Positions 16,320 to 26,597 are shown, numbered from the stretch's first letter. The stretch is DNA of 64,000 bases from Aeromonas encheleia (GCF_900637545.1 NZ_LR134376.1:2127001-2191000); one strand, 5' to 3'. Program-made: numbers and translations. The notes: generated from the sequence alone by a model not told the origin.

Positions 16320-16643
16320 TTATGCCTGCTGCTGACGGTGCCAGCGAACATACACCTCGTGCTCGGTCTGACTGCGGGGTAACAGGAAGGTGGCGTAGAT
16401 CACCTCAAACTCCTCCTGATGATCCAGCAAGCCGACCCACACCTCGGCCCAGCGCTCCATGTCGACCGGCACGCCGAGTTCGGCCGACCAGTCGGCATTG
16501 GGCAGGGTCGCCTCGACGGCGCCACGCTGCTCGAACTCGAGGGTGATGTCGACGATTTGTTCGGGGGCCAGCATGTCTGCGGCCTGCTCGAGAAACTGAT
16601 CATAGGCCCATTCGACCAGCTGATCCGGGGTACGCTGTTCCAT
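16320..16643 (-). CDS. DUF440 (YciU/HI1450-like) protein
   Basis: 107 residues, acidic, of the DUF440 family whose members resemble double-stranded DNA in charge pattern. Key stretches: ADMLAPEQIVDITLEFEQRG and DWSAELGVPVDMERWAEVWVGLLD. Its TAA stop lies inside the 8-bp target duplication of the neighbouring IS, so the insertion left the gene whole. GGAG precedes the start. A second, more YciU-like paralogue sits at 17691-18017. Confidence 0.8.
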   Translation of the reverse strand: MEQRTPDQLVEWAYDQFLEQAADMLAPEQIVDITLEFEQRGAVEATLPNADWSAELGVPVDMERWAEVWVGLLDHQEEFEVIYATFLLPRSQTEHEVYVRWHRQQQA

Positions 16644-16801
16644 GAAATCACTCCAGATACATCCAGGTTCGCCACTGTAGCAATTATTGTGCAGGGCGGC
16701 CAGAGTGGGGCTGCAACGAGTCGGCCCTACCCAAGGGGGGCGTCAGGGCATAAGGTTAACAGACCTGTCTTCATCCGGTGGCAGGACGAGGCGTGGGCAG
16801 C

Positions 16802-16933
16802 ATGAAACGACGACAGCACAGGCGGCAGATCAAGCGGCGGCGAGAGACCTGGTGGTGGCACTATCTGCCGCTGCATCGGGAGACGATCGGCGGCCACCTG
16901 GGGCCGGCGGCCGAGCGTGCAGACAAACCCTAG
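16802..16933 (+). CDS. Possible 43-residue basic protein
   Basis: Open frame with ATG, very rich in Arg, His and Trp ([20 protein letters not shown]). It overlaps the stop codon of mtgA from the other strand and has only a weak ribosome binding site. It could be a chance frame in GC-rich DNA; no family recognised. Confidence 0.25.
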   Translation: MKRRQHRRQIKRRRETWWWHYLPLHRETIGGHLGPAAERADKP

Positions 16934-17706
16934 CCGGCCTCGTGCACCTTGTTCAGGGTGACCTGGCCGAGTTGCCCCATCTGTCGACGGATCCAGGCCG
17001 AGCGCTGCTGGACATAGGGGGAGGGGGGCTTGACTCTGTAGCGCCAGGGGTTGGGCAGGGCGGCCGCCAGCAGGGAGGCCTCGTAGCGGGTCAGGCGTGC
17101 GGCCGGCTTGCCAAAGTAGTGTTGGGCGGCGGCCTCGGCACCATAGATGCCGGGCCCGAACTCCACTATGTTCAGGTACATCTCGAGGATGCGGGACTTG
17201 TCCCAGCCCAGCTCCATCAGCAGGGTAAACCAGGCCTCTATCCCCTTGCGCAGGAAGCTGCGATCGCTCCACATGAAGAGATTCTTCGCCGTCTGCTGGC
17301 TCAGGGTGCTGGCGCCACGCACCCGCTCGCTGCGCTGGTTGTGCTTGAGCGCCGAGCTGATGGCATTCATGTCGAAACCGTTGTGCTCGGCGAAGCGCTG
17401 ATCCTCGGCGGCGATCACCGCCAGCTGCAGCTCCTTCGAGATCCGCTCGAGTGGCACCCAGTCGTGTCTGACCTCGGCCACCTTGGCGGGCGGGAACAGG
17501 GCCCGCTCGATGCGCCAGGTCCACATGGGGGGATCGATGAAGCGCAGCAGTGCCACCGAGACGATGGAGAACAGCAGGGCTCCCAGCAGCAGCCTGCCGA
17601 GCCAGCTCAGCAGGCGGCGCATCAGCGCCGGCCGCACGGGGTCAGGCTCCGACTCCCAGGCATAGTGGCCAGGATCATCGGGGTCGGGAATTATTGGGGC
17701 AGCCAT
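16930..17706 (-). CDS. mtgA: Monofunctional biosynthetic peptidoglycan transglycosylase
   Basis: Glycosyltransferase family 51 enzyme that polymerises lipid II into glycan strands. One N-terminal membrane helix (about residues 32-56) anchors it to the inner membrane. Catalytic region: [17 protein letters not shown] (catalytic Glu near 101), [15 protein letters not shown] (about 130) and [18 protein letters not shown] (about 177). 258 residues from the first ATG, which overlaps the upstream gene by 16 bases; an ATG at 17622 would give 230 residues and also keeps the helix, and no ribosome binding site decides between them. Confidence 0.94.
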   Translation of the reverse strand: MAAPIIPDPDDPGHYAWESEPDPVRPALMRRLLSWLGRLLLGALLFSIVSVALLRFIDPPMWTWRIERALFPPAKVAEVRHDWVPLERISKELQLAVIAAEDQRFAEHNGFDMNAISSALKHNQRSERVRGASTLSQQTAKNLFMWSDRSFLRKGIEAWFTLLMELGWDKSRILEMYLNIVEFGPGIYGAEAAAQHYFGKPAARLTRYEASLLAAALPNPWRYRVKPPSPYVQQRSAWIRRQMGQLGQVTLNKVHEAG

Positions 17707-18017
17707 TCGATGTGGCAGAACTTCTCGTCGACGCGGCGGGAGAGCAGCATGCGGGCGAACAGGTGCTCATACTCTTGCTCGTCGTTGCCAAGCCCGATCC
17801 AGATCTCGGCGTACTCGGCATCGCTCACGGCAAAGCCCACGTCCGCTTCCCAGTCATCGGCCGGATCGCTCTCGGCCAGCAGGCCGCGGCTGTTGAATTC
17901 CTGGTTGAAGCGGGCGATCTCCTGCTCCGGCAGGTTGTCGGAGGCCAGCTCCATGAAGAGTTCGAGGGCGGTATCGAGCAGTTCCTCGACGCTGTGCATT
18001 TCGTCGTTCAAAGACAT
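17691..18017 (-). CDS. DUF440 (YciU-like) protein
   Basis: 108 residues and close to E. coli Yci[42 protein letters not shown] and a C-terminus FCHIEWLPQ. It is strongly acidic. Overlaps the mtgA start by 16 bases, so the two may be co-translated. It is separated from minE by the min terminator. Confidence 0.85.
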   Translation of the reverse strand: MSLNDEMHSVEELLDTALELFMELASDNLPEQEIARFNQEFNSRGLLAESDPADDWEADVGFAVSDAEYAEIWIGLGNDEQEYEHLFARMLLSRRVDEKFCHIEWLPQ

Positions 18018-18142
18018 ATGTCATCTGTTCCAGATAATAAAAATAAGAAGCCCCGTCGTGAGCGAACGGTGGCGCGCGGTATTCTAGCTGGCCTCTGCGC
18101 CCTTGGCGAGATGCAGCGTCACGCCGGGACTCTTGAGGGCAA

Positions 18143-18173
18143 TAAAAAACCGGATCCTGCTACAGGATCCGGT
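18143..18173 (-). terminator. Terminator of minCDE
   Basis: Perfect 11-bp stem ACCGGATCCTG / CAGGATCCGGT with a 3-base loop and six T on the minus strand. Confidence 0.9.
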
Positions 18174-18210
18174 CTTCATTGAGGGAAGGGGTCACGCATG
18201 GGGCGTCAGC

Positions 18211-18477
18211 TCATCCCTTTTTGTCATCGGCGAAGGTGATGTTGAGCTCCAGTACCGACAGCTCGTCACTCTTCTTATCGAGCTGGACGGTGATCTTGTC
18301 CGGATCGATCTGCACATATTTGCGGATCACGTCGAGGAGGTCCTGCTTGAGCTGGGGCAGGTAATCCGGCCCCCCTCTGGATGAACGCTCGTGCGCGACT
18401 ATGATCTGCAACCGCTCTTTGGCCAGTTGTGCGGTGTTTTGTTTCTTGTTGGAACGAAAATAATCCAATAATGACAT
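18211..18477 (-). CDS. minE: Cell division topological factor MinE
   Basis: 88 residues, the full family length. N-terminal [24 protein letters not shown] is the membrane-binding and anti-MinCD segment; the rest is the dimerising topological domain ([17 protein letters not shown]). It drives MinD off the membrane and creates pole-to-pole oscillation. It starts 2 bases after the minD stop. Confidence 0.97.
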   Translation of the reverse strand: MSLLDYFRSNKKQNTAQLAKERLQIIVAHERSSRGGPDYLPQLKQDLLDVIRKYVQIDPDKITVQLDKKSDELSVLELNITFADDKKG

Positions 18478-18479
18478 GT

Positions 18480-19292
18480 TTAACTCCCGAACAGTCGGCT
18501 AAAGAAGCCCTTCTTTTCTTCTTCCAGAAAACGAAAATCCTTGGTGTCGCCCAGCAAACGCGAGACGGCATCTTCATAGGCCTGACCGGCATCGGACTCT
18601 TTGTCCAGAATGACCGGCTCCCCCGAGTTGGAGGCGCGCAGCACCGCCTGGGACTCCGGGATCACCCCGAGCAGTTTGATGGCCAGGATATCCTGCACAT
18701 CCTGCACGCTCAGCATGTCGCCGCGGTTGACGCGGGTCGGGCAGTAGCGGGTCAGCAGCAGGTGCTCCTTGATCGGGTCTTCACCGCGCTCGGCACGGCG
18801 GGACTTGGAGGCCAGGATGCCGAGGATGCGATCCGAGTCACGCACGGAAGAGACTTCCGGGTTGGTGGTGACGATGGCCTCGTCGGCGAAGTAGAGCGCC
18901 ATCAGCGCGCCCGACTCTATGCCGGCCGGGGAGTCGCAGACGATGTAGTCGAACTTCATCTCCGCCAGCTGATCCAGGATCTTCTCGACCCCTTCGCGGG
19001 TCAGCGCGTCCTTGTCCCGGGTCTGGGAGGCGGGCAGGATGAACAGATTTTCGCAGCGTTTGTCTTTGATGAGCGCCTGGTTGAGATTGGCTTCACCATT
19101 GATCACATTGACGAAGTCATACACCACGCGCCGCTCGCAGCCCATGATGAGATCCAGATTTCTAAGGCCAATGTCAAAATCGATGACCACTGTCTTGTGG
19201 CCACGCTGAGCCAAACCGGTGCTCAGGGCCGCGCTGGTTGTGGTCTTGCCAACGCCACCTTTGCCCGATGTAACGACTATGATTCGCGCCAT
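18480..19292 (-). CDS. minD: Septum-site determining ATPase MinD
   Basis: 270 residues. Deviant Walker [15 protein letters not shown] at residues 10-23, switch region [23 protein letters not shown] near 120, and the C-terminal amphipathic membrane-targeting helix ([14 protein letters not shown]). It binds the membrane in the ATP form and recruits MinC. Second gene of the min operon, 18 bases after minC. Confidence 0.98.
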   Translation of the reverse strand: MARIIVVTSGKGGVGKTTTSAALSTGLAQRGHKTVVIDFDIGLRNLDLIMGCERRVVYDFVNVINGEANLNQALIKDKRCENLFILPASQTRDKDALTREGVEKILDQLAEMKFDYIVCDSPAGIESGALMALYFADEAIVTTNPEVSSVRDSDRILGILASKSRRAERGEDPIKEHLLLTRYCPTRVNRGDMLSVQDVQDILAIKLLGVIPESQAVLRASNSGEPVILDKESDAGQAYEDAVSRLLGDTKDFRFLEEEKKGFFSRLFGS

Positions 19293-19310
19293 TCTCGCTT
19301 CCTTGTAACT

Positions 19311-20027
19311 CTATTTGATACGGTCTATACGGAGTTGTTCGTTGTCCAGCCGGATATGGACCGGCTCTTGTATCAGGCCTGCCGGCAGAGCATCGCTCAG
19401 CTGGAAGGTGCCAGCGATGGAGAGCAGCTCGGCCTGCAATTGTTGGCAATAAATACGGGCACGGGTGTTGCCCTTGGCCCCGGCGATGGCCCGGCCACGC
19501 AGGGCACCATAGATATGGATGCTGTCGTCGGCGATGACTTCGGCGCCCGGACTGACCGAGCCCAGCACCACCAGCGAGGTGCCGGCAGCATAGATCTGCT
19601 GGCCGGAGCGCACCGGCCCGACGTGGACCTTGCTCGGCACCAGGGGGGCCGGCTCTGTGGCCGGGGTCTCGACAGCGGGTGGGACTGGCACGGGTTGTGG
19701 CTCGGGCTCCACCTTGCGGCTCTTGCCCGACACCATGACCGCCAGCCCCGCCGCCTTGGCCGCCGTCTTCATCGCCTCATCGCGCGCCCCCGTGATGCCG
19801 ACCAGCACGAAGTCTTCCGACTCGACCAACTCCCTGAGTTGCTCGAAGTCCGGGATCGCAGCCAGTCGCTCCACATTGATGACGAGGGGGGCGCAATTAA
19901 AAAACTGGGGGGCCAGCGCGACCTTGGCCGCCAACAATTGACGGATCCGCGCCGGATTGCCATCGCTGAGATGCAACACAGAAATAGTGAAGGTAGTCCC
20001 TTTCAATTCGTTATCGCGCTCAACCAT
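19311..20027 (-). CDS. minC: Septum-site determining protein MinC
   Basis: 238 residues. The N-terminal FtsZ-inhibiting domain spans residues 1-105, a proline-rich linker (PEPQPVPVPPAVETPATEP) about 128-150, and the C-terminal beta-helix (VRSGQQIYAAGTSLVVLGSVSPGAE, HIYGALRGRAIAG) binds MinD and septal proteins. It blocks Z-ring formation away from midcell. First gene of the operon, divergent from ycgL. Confidence 0.96.
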   Translation of the reverse strand: MVERDNELKGTTFTISVLHLSDGNPARIRQLLAAKVALAPQFFNCAPLVINVERLAAIPDFEQLRELVESEDFVLVGITGARDEAMKTAAKAAGLAVMVSGKSRKVEPEPQPVPVPPAVETPATEPAPLVPSKVHVGPVRSGQQIYAAGTSLVVLGSVSPGAEVIADDSIHIYGALRGRAIAGAKGNTRARIYCQQLQAELLSIAGTFQLSDALPAGLIQEPVHIRLDNEQLRIDRIK

Positions 20028-20133
20028 GAATCTTCCCCGAACCGAGACGGTAATACGTTATTGTTATTCAATTCCTGATGTTATAGTTTGCCACCATCAG
20101 AGGCAATAAACCCGTCGGATTATATCAATTTCC

Positions 20134-20412
20134 ATGTTGTGTGCAGTCTATAAAAGTCGCAAAAAAGCCGAGACCTATCTTTTTATTGAAAGAAGAGAGG
20201 ATTTCTCCCGTGTGCCAGAGGCACTGATGAGTACCTTCGGTCGTCCCGAGCTGGTCTTGATGACCAAGCTGGACCCGGCCAAGCCCTTGGGGATCGCCTC
20301 GACCGAGCGCGTGATGGAGGCGCTGCAACGGCAGGGCTTCTATCTGCAGGTCCCCCCACCGCCGGAGAATTTGCTGGAGCAGCACAAGGCGCAATTAAAG
20401 GCCTCTGCCTGA
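20134..20412 (+). CDS. ycgL: YcgL domain protein
   Basis: 92 residues, matching the YcgL family next to minC as in many gammaproteobacteria: MLCAVYKSRKKAETYLFI and FGRPELVLMTKLDP. Function unknown. Its stop codon overlaps the ATG of the next gene by one base (TGATG). Confidence 0.92.
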   Translation: MLCAVYKSRKKAETYLFIERREDFSRVPEALMSTFGRPELVLMTKLDPAKPLGIASTERVMEALQRQGFYLQVPPPPENLLEQHKAQLKASA

Positions 20413-21371
20413 TGCAGGGTCGGTTGGCGCTGTTATTGCTTGGGGCGCTATTAAGCGCGCCGCTGCAGGCCAGACCCGACTTTGCGCAGTATGTGGCCGG
20501 GCTGCGACAGGAAGCGCTCGCGGCCGGGATCCCGGCCGCCACCCTGGACGCCGCCTTTGCCGATATCCGGATCATCGAGCCGGCCATCAAACACGATCAG
20601 AACCAGCCGGAATTTAAACTGACGCTGGATACTTATATTCCCCGCGCCGTTCCCCAATGGAAAGTCAATCAGGCGAGAGCCTTATATCGCCGGCATTTGC
20701 CGTTGCTCACCAAAATAGGCCATGAATATGGGGTTCAACCCCGTTTTATTGTCGCCTTGTGGGGCATAGAAACCAATTTCGGCAAATTGACCGGACACTT
20801 CCCGCTGATATCGTCGCTGACGACCCTGGCCTGGGAAGGGCGGCGGGAGGCCTTCTTCAAGGCCCAGTTGTTCGATGCCCTGCGCATCATAGAGCAGGGG
20901 CATGTGAGCCCGGCTGACTTCAAGGGCTCCTGGGCGGGGGCCATGGGGCAGGTGCAGTTCATGCCTTCGTCCTTCCTCAAGTACGCGGTCGATCAGGATG
21001 GGGACGGCAGGAAGGATCTGTGGGGCAATCTCGCGGATGTGTTTGGTTCGGCTGCCAATTATCTGCATCAGAACGGCTGGCGCGAGGATGAGACCTGGGG
21101 GCGGCGAGTCAGGGTGCCGGCGGCGCTGGACCCCGCCCTGCTCGGGCTGGAGCGGCGCAAGCCGTTGTCGGCCTGGCAGGCGCTCGGGGTGCGCCAGCTC
21201 GATGGCTCGCCCCTGCCGCGGGTCCGGATGCAGGCCTCCCTCGTCCGGCCGGACGATGTCCAGGGGCGCAGCTATCTCGCCTACGACAATTATCGGGTGC
21301 TGCGTCACTGGAATCGCTCCCACTATTTCGTGGTGGCGGTTGGGACCCTGGCCGATCGCATCGTGGAATAA
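20412..21371 (+). CDS. Lytic murein transglycosylase, MltB/SLT_2 type
   Basis: 319 residues with a signal peptide (LALLLLGALLSAPLQA) and no lipobox cysteine, so probably soluble in the periplasm. Catalytic region: ALWGIETNFGKLTG (Glu near 119), then AMGQVQFMPSSFLKYAVDQDGDGR, the MltB-type active site and Ca-binding loop. It cleaves glycan strands to 1,6-anhydro ends. Coupled to ycgL. Confidence 0.92.
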   Translation: MQGRLALLLLGALLSAPLQARPDFAQYVAGLRQEALAAGIPAATLDAAFADIRIIEPAIKHDQNQPEFKLTLDTYIPRAVPQWKVNQARALYRRHLPLLTKIGHEYGVQPRFIVALWGIETNFGKLTGHFPLISSLTTLAWEGRREAFFKAQLFDALRIIEQGHVSPADFKGSWAGAMGQVQFMPSSFLKYAVDQDGDGRKDLWGNLADVFGSAANYLHQNGWREDETWGRRVRVPAALDPALLGLERRKPLSAWQALGVRQLDGSPLPRVRMQASLVRPDDVQGRSYLAYDNYRVLRHWNRSHYFVVAVGTLADRIVE

Positions 21372-21468
21372 TGGGCCGGGTCTGTGTCGCCTTGGCCGAA
21401 ATAGCCGAGGCTGGCCGCGCAATATCGGTGGTGGCAGTTTGATCAGCAGGGCCTGAATAACAGGCAAT

Positions 21469-21496
21469 AAAAAAGGCGGGATTTCCCGCCTTTTTT
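21469..21496. terminator. Bidirectional terminator
   Basis: 12-bp stem AAAAAAGGCGGG / CCCGCCTTTTTT with a 4-base loop, between the convergent transglycosylase and serine deaminase genes. Confidence 0.9.
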
Positions 21497-21514
21497 GCAT
21501 CTCAGATTTGCGAT

Positions 21515-22885
21515 TTATTCGCAGGCAACCTGCATCACCTTGATGGCCAGGCCACCGCGGGAGGTCTCACGGTACTTGGAGTCCATGTCCTTGCCGGTGA
21601 TGTACATGGTCTCGATCACCTTGTCCAGTGACACGCGCGGCTTGGAGGTGCGACGCAGCGCCATGCGGGAGGAGTTGACCGCCTTCATGGCGGCGATGGC
21701 GTTGCGCTCGATGCAGGGCACCTGCACCTGACCGGCGACCGGATCACAGGTCAGACCCAGGTTGTGCTCCATGCCGATCTCGGCGGCTTCACACACCTGC
21801 TCCGGGCTGCCACCCATCAGTTCGGTCAGGCCGGCGGCGGCCATGGAGCAGGAGACACCCACTTCACCCTGGCAGCCCACTTCGGCGCCGGAGATGGAGG
21901 CGTTCATCTTGTAGAGCATGCCCACGGCGGCGGAGGCCAGGTAGAAGCGGGTGTATTCGTCGCGGCCGACCGGCTGGATGAACTTGTCGTAGTAGGCCAG
22001 CACGGCCGGGATGATACCGGCGGCGCCGTTGGTCGGCGCGGTGACCACGCGGCCACCGGCGGCGTTCTCTTCACTCACCGCCAGGGCAAACATGTTGACC
22101 CAGTCGACGATGCTCATGGGATCGTTGGAGAGATGCTCGTTGGTGGTCAGCTGACGGTAGAGCGGGGCGGCCCGACGGGGGACGCGCAGCGGGCCGGCCA
22201 GGATCCCTTCGGTGCGGCAGCCGCGCTCGATCCCTTCCCGCATGGTGGTCCAGATCTTGCCCAGCTTCTTGTAGATCTCTTCCGGGGTGTTGAAGCACTT
22301 CTCGTTTTCCAGCATCAGGGCGGAGATGGAGAAACCGGTCTGGCTGCAGTGGGCGAGCAGCTCGGCCGCACTCTTGAACGGGTAGCTCACCGACATGTCG
22401 CCGCTGTCGGCCTTGCCGAAGTTCTCTTCGTCGACGATGAAACCGCCACCGATGGAGTAATAGGTCTTGCTGTAGACAGCCTCATCTTCGATGAAGGCGG
22501 TCAGCTTCATGCCGTTTTCGTGCAGCGGCAGGGCCTCGTCATGGAACACCATGGCACCCTGCGGGAAGCTGACGGTGTGGCAATGCAGGCCGATCGGCAG
22601 GCGGCCGGTCTGCTCGACACGGGAGATGAATTCGGGGATGCCGTCGATGTCGACATTTTCCGGCAGGTTGCCGGCCAGACCCATGATGATAGCGGTATCG
22701 GTATGGTGACCTTTACCGGTCCAGGAGAGGGAACCATAGACGTCGACCTGGATCCGGGTGATGTCACGGATCTTGCCGCCAGCACGCAGATCATCCACGA
22801 ACTGCTTGGCTGCTTTCATCGGGCCGACAGTGTGGGAAGAGGAGGGGCCAACACCGATTTTGAAGATATCAAAAACGCTGATCAT
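21515..22885 (-). CDS. sdaA: L-serine ammonia-lyase (SdaA/SdaB type)
   Basis: Iron-sulfur enzyme turning L-serine into pyruvate and ammonia. 456 residues. Substrate motif [13 protein letters not shown] near residue 13; cysteines for the [4Fe-4S] cluster in GCQGEVG (about 345), LTCDP (about 387) and VPCIERN (about 398). It resembles both E. coli SdaA and Sda[12 protein letters not shown] at the start is SdaB-like. Separated from its paralogue by 286 bases with its own terminator and a candidate operator, so each gene is probably its own unit. Confidence 0.93.
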   Translation of the reverse strand: MISVFDIFKIGVGPSSSHTVGPMKAAKQFVDDLRAGGKIRDITRIQVDVYGSLSWTGKGHHTDTAIIMGLAGNLPENVDIDGIPEFISRVEQTGRLPIGLHCHTVSFPQGAMVFHDEALPLHENGMKLTAFIEDEAVYSKTYYSIGGGFIVDEENFGKADSGDMSVSYPFKSAAELLAHCSQTGFSISALMLENEKCFNTPEEIYKKLGKIWTTMREGIERGCRTEGILAGPLRVPRRAAPLYRQLTTNEHLSNDPMSIVDWVNMFALAVSEENAAGGRVVTAPTNGAAGIIPAVLAYYDKFIQPVGRDEYTRFYLASAAVGMLYKMNASISGAEVGCQGEVGVSCSMAAAGLTELMGGSPEQVCEAAEIGMEHNLGLTCDPVAGQVQVPCIERNAIAAMKAVNSSRMALRRTSKPRVSLDKVIETMYITGKDMDSKYRETSRGGLAIKVMQVACE

Positions 22886-23097
22886 GTAACAATTACCTCA
22901 GGGTAGAAGGGGGCGCCATGCCCGCTCGCAGAAAGGGGGTGATCCATGGGACGGGTCTGTCGTCACAAAGGCCAATGAACCAGATAACCGCAGTGTAACG
23001 GTTCAATACCTAAAAAAAGTTGAAACAGATCTATTTTTGTTGAATCTCTGGCGCGAGTATAAAATTAATTTTGATGGTTATCCATTTTGTTAAGTGC

Positions 23098-23113
23098 TTG
23101 GCAAACGTTTCGC
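23098..23113. promoter_or_regulatory. LacI/PurR-type operator candidate
   Basis: TGGCAAACGTTTCGCG: the central GCAAACGTTT is the core of PurR-like LacI-family operators, with imperfect ends. It lies about 210 bases upstream of the sdaA start and just past the terminator of the second serine deaminase gene. Confidence 0.35.
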
Positions 23114-23140
23114 GAAAAAATACCCGGCCAGGCCGGGTAT
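23114..23140 (-). terminator. Terminator of the second serine deaminase gene
   Basis: Perfect palindrome TACCCGGCC / GGCCGGGTA followed by six T on the minus strand. Confidence 0.85.
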
Positions 23141-23171
23141 AGTGGGACGAAGTGGAGTCAATTGGCATTTT

Positions 23172-24554
23172 TTAACATTCTGTAATGTTAACAGCCAGGC
23201 CGCCGCGCGCCGTCTCCTTGTACTTGGTCTTCATGTCGTTGCCGGTTTCCCACATGGTCTTGATCACCTTGTCCAGCGACACCTTGTGTTCGCCGGTGCC
23301 GCGCAGGGCCAGCCGGGCGGCGTTGATCGCCTTGACCGCCCCCATGGCGTTGCGCTCGATGCAGGGCACCTGCACCAGGCCGCCGATGGGATCGCAGGTC
23401 AACCCCAGGTTGTGCTCCATGCCGATCTCGGCGGCGTTCTCGACCACCCCCGGGCTGCCGCCGAGCAGCTCGGCCAGGGCCCCGGCCGCCATGGAGCAGG
23501 CGACACCCACTTCGCCCTGGCAACCCACCTCGGCCCCCGACAGGGAGGCGTTCTTCTTATATAGGATGCCGATGGCGGCGGCGGTGAGGAAGTAGTGCAG
23601 CAACAGCTCGTCATCCACCTTGCGCACGAAGCGATCGTAGTAATGCAGCACCGCCGGGATGATGCCGGCGGCGCCGTTGGTGGGTGCCGTCACCACCCGG
23701 CCACCAGCGGCGTTCTCTTCGTTGACGGCCAGCGCAAACAGATCCACCCACTCCATCACCATCAGGGGATCCTTGTTGAAGTTGGTCTCGCCGTTGAGCT
23801 GGCGATAGAGGCCAGGGGCGCGGCGCTTCACCTTGAGGCCGCCCGGCAGTATCCCCTCGCTGCGACAGCCGCGCTCGACACAGCCCTGCATCGCCTGCCA
23901 GATCTTGCGCAGGCCCGCCTTTATCTCCTGCTCGCTGCGAAACACCTTCTCGTTGGCCAGCATCAGGCCGGAGATGGAGAGGCCGCTCTCCTGGCAGTGG
24001 GCCAGCAGCTGGGCACCGCTCTCGAACGGGTAGGGGACGGGGTGGGCGGCGTCGAACCTGGCCGCCTCCTCCTTGGCGTTGGCGAAGTGGCTCTCCTCGA
24101 TGATGAAGCCGCCACCGATGGAGTAGTAGGTCTGCTCGAACAGCAGCTCATCGGCTGCGAAGGCGCGCAGTGTCATGCCGTTGGAGTGGGCGGGCAGGGT
24201 CTTGCGCCGGTTGAAGATGATGGCGCCGACCCGGGGGAAATGGCTCGGCTGCTCCCCTGCCAGGCGCAGCGTCTGGCTGTGCTCTACCTGGCCCAGAAAG
24301 GCGGGGATGGCCTCGATATCCACCAATTCCGGCTCAAACCCGGCCAGCCCCAGGATGATGGCCTTGCCGGTGCCATGACCCTTGCCGGTCTGGCCGAGGG
24401 AGCCATAGCACTCGACCACGACCCGCTCGGTGCGGGAGAGGTGCCCTGCCTGCTTGAGTGCATTGACGAAGGCACAGGAGGCCCGCATCGGTCCCACTGT
24501 GTGGGAGGAGGAGGGGCCGATCCCGATGGAAAACAGGTCGAAGACACTGATCAT
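23172..24554 (-). CDS. L-serine ammonia-lyase, second paralogue
   Basis: 460 residues with the same architecture as the neighbour: [17 protein letters not shown] at the N-terminus and cluster cysteines in [18 protein letters not shown] and VPCIERN. It differs by insertions in the middle ([24 protein letters not shown]) and by a different C-terminus ([16 protein letters not shown]). Likely the result of an old duplication, since the N- and C-terminal motifs are shared but the middle has diverged. It may serve another growth condition or substrate. Confidence 0.9.
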   Translation of the reverse strand: MISVFDLFSIGIGPSSSHTVGPMRASCAFVNALKQAGHLSRTERVVVECYGSLGQTGKGHGTGKAIILGLAGFEPELVDIEAIPAFLGQVEHSQTLRLAGEQPSHFPRVGAIIFNRRKTLPAHSNGMTLRAFAADELLFEQTYYSIGGGFIIEESHFANAKEEAARFDAAHPVPYPFESGAQLLAHCQESGLSISGLMLANEKVFRSEQEIKAGLRKIWQAMQGCVERGCRSEGILPGGLKVKRRAPGLYRQLNGETNFNKDPLMVMEWVDLFALAVNEENAAGGRVVTAPTNGAAGIIPAVLHYYDRFVRKVDDELLLHYFLTAAAIGILYKKNASLSGAEVGCQGEVGVACSMAAGALAELLGGSPGVVENAAEIGMEHNLGLTCDPIGGLVQVPCIERNAMGAVKAINAARLALRGTGEHKVSLDKVIKTMWETGNDMKTKYKETARGGLAVNITEC

Positions 24555-24722
24555 GACGTACTCCGATTATGGATTTCGTCTAAACATTGTAAATTTTTTG
24601 TAGTCGATGGAAAGGGGGGAAGCGACGGCTTGTGATGGCGGTGTGGAAATGGGGCACTACAGGCTGGGCTAAAGGAGCCACGGGGAGCGGGTTGGCGCCT
24701 CGTGGCCCGCATTGCGCCGCTA

Positions 24723-25007
24723 TCAGTCGAGGAACTCGCACAGATAGGCGGTCGGGGTCTTCACGACCAGCTTGAAGGAGGAGTGGCCGGCCACGTCGAA
24801 GGATTGGCCCTGGCCATAGCTGTGCCACTCATCTTCATCGGCCAGCTGGATGGTCAGGGCACCCTTGATCACCGTCATCCGTTCGGGGGCGGCGGTGTTG
24901 AACAGGTAGTCACCCGCATCCATCACACCGACGGTGGCTTTCTCGCCTTTCTGCTCGAAACCGATGGATTTAACATTTCCATCGAAATACTCGTTAACTT
25001 TCAGCAT
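24723..25007 (-). CDS. ppnP: Pyrimidine/purine nucleoside phosphorylase
   Basis: 94 residues, cupin fold, PpnP (YaiE) family: broad-specificity phosphorolysis of nucleosides to base and ribose-1-phosphate. It starts MLKVNEYFDGNVKSIGF and contains ERMTVIKGALTIQL, SFDVAGHSSF and TAYLCEFL, as in E. coli. The start at 25007 has GGGAAG upstream; the frame stays open further upstream through AT-rich non-coding DNA. Confidence 0.92.
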   Translation of the reverse strand: MLKVNEYFDGNVKSIGFEQKGEKATVGVMDAGDYLFNTAAPERMTVIKGALTIQLADEDEWHSYGQGQSFDVAGHSSFKLVVKTPTAYLCEFLD

Positions 25008-25277
25008 CTTTTCTTCCCTGTATGCACGTTTGCCAAGCCAACGTAGCACACTTTTTTGGCGGTTGTCATGGTGAAACAGGGAAAAAAACGATTGCTTCTT
25101 ATGAGTCTTCACTTTGTGGTCACTATGCAAATGTTCGCTACGTTCAGGAATCACGATGTTAAACGGAGAATAAATATGAGATAAAGCGCGCCGCCAGCGT
25201 AATGGCGAGGCTTTATGGCCCCAAGTGGTCGATTGCACTGGGAAAGTGTGAATAATTGCTAATTAAAGGAACATTCT

Positions 25278-26516
25278 GTGTTAACAAAAGGACTCATTAA
25301 GAACATTGGCTTCCAGGTCGTGGTCGCCATGGTACTGGGGGCACTGGTCGGGGCGTTCATGGGTGAACAGGCCACCGTCTTCGCACCGCTCGGTACCCTC
25401 TTCATCCAGCTGATCAAGATGCTGGTGATCCCGCTGGTGGCGGTGGCCATCTTGTCGGGGGCCGCCAATCTGGGGGCCAGCCCGGCCGCGGGCAAGATCG
25501 GCATCACCACGCTCGCCTTCTTCCTCGGCACCTCGGCGCTGGCGGTGTTGCTGGCTCTGGTGATGGGCCAGGTCTTCAAGCCCGGGGTCGGGGTCGAATT
25601 CGGCACCATGGCGGAGATGTTTACCGGTGACTACGCCGACAAGGGAGCCCTGCCGGACGCCGTGGCCACCCTGCTCGGCATGATCCCGACCAACGTGTTC
25701 CAGTCCCTGAACGAGGCGAACATCCTGCAGATCCTGGTGTTCTGCATGTTCCTCGGCATCGCGCTGGCCAAGCAGCCCCGCGAACGGGCCAAGCCGCTGG
25801 TGGACGGGCTCAACACCCTGGTCGACGCCTTCGTCTGGATGATCAACAAGGTGATGCTGATCGCTCCTATAGGGGTATTCGGGTTGATGGCCGATGCCAT
25901 CGGCACCTACGGCTTCGATGTGCTGACCCTGGTGCTCAAGCTGTTCCTGGTCTATGTGGGCGCCATCCTGATCTTCGGCTTCGTGGTCTACCCGCTGCTG
26001 ATCGTGATCTTCTCCAACACGCCGGTGCGCAAATACTTCTCGGCGATGAAGAAGCCGCAGATCGTCGCCTTCTCCACCGCCTCTTCCATGGCGACCCTGC
26101 CGGTCAACATGGAGACCTGCGAGCAGGAGCTGAAGGTCACCAACGCCACCGCCTCCTTCGTGCTGCCGCTCGGCGCCACCATCAACATGAGTGGCAACGC
26201 CATCTATTACGGCCTGGTCGCCATCTTCTTCGCCCAGGTCTATCAGATCGATCTGACCATGGGCGCCTGGGTGGCCATCATACTGACCGCGACCCTGGGG
26301 GCCATCGGCCAGGCCGGCGTGCCGGGGCCGAGCTTCCTGGTGGTGGCCGTGCTGCTGGCGGCCGGGATCCCCATCGAGGGGCTGCCGCTGCTGTTTGCAC
26401 TGGATCGCCTGTTCGACATGATCCGCACCGCGCTCAACATCACCGGGGATGCGGCCTGCGCCATCATCGTCGACCGTTACAGCCCGGATTACGATCCGGA
26501 TCGCTGGAACAAGTGA
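25278..26516 (+). CDS. Dicarboxylate/amino acid:cation symporter (DAACS)
   Basis: 412-residue inner-membrane transporter of the glutamate/aspartate/C4-dicarboxylate symporter family. The re-entrant hairpin signature is present (AFSTASSMATLPVNMETCEQ near 265) with the following ATINMSGNAIYYG (about 300, the NMxG Na+ site), then IGQAGVPGPSFL (about 343) and DRLFDMIRTALNITGDA (about 375) with the conserved substrate-binding Asp and Asn. Starts with GTG behind AAAGGA. The exact substrate is not clear from sequence. Single-gene unit. Confidence 0.92.
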   Translation: MLTKGLIKNIGFQVVVAMVLGALVGAFMGEQATVFAPLGTLFIQLIKMLVIPLVAVAILSGAANLGASPAAGKIGITTLAFFLGTSALAVLLALVMGQVFKPGVGVEFGTMAEMFTGDYADKGALPDAVATLLGMIPTNVFQSLNEANILQILVFCMFLGIALAKQPRERAKPLVDGLNTLVDAFVWMINKVMLIAPIGVFGLMADAIGTYGFDVLTLVLKLFLVYVGAILIFGFVVYPLLIVIFSNTPVRKYFSAMKKPQIVAFSTASSMATLPVNMETCEQELKVTNATASFVLPLGATINMSGNAIYYGLVAIFFAQVYQIDLTMGAWVAIILTATLGAIGQAGVPGPSFLVVAVLLAAGIPIEGLPLLFALDRLFDMIRTALNITGDAACAIIVDRYSPDYDPDRWNK

Positions 26517-26557
26517 GCCTGAGCTGAACTGCCGCCTGCCTCTATGGCAGGCACACC

Positions 26558-26597
26558 AAAAAGAAGAGGGAGGCCTATGCCTCCCTCTTCTTTTATT
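26558..26597. terminator. Bidirectional terminator after the symporter gene
   Basis: 15-bp perfect stem (26560-26574 with 26579-26593), CTAT loop and flanking A and T runs; serves the symporter and the convergent MerR gene. Confidence 0.9.
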
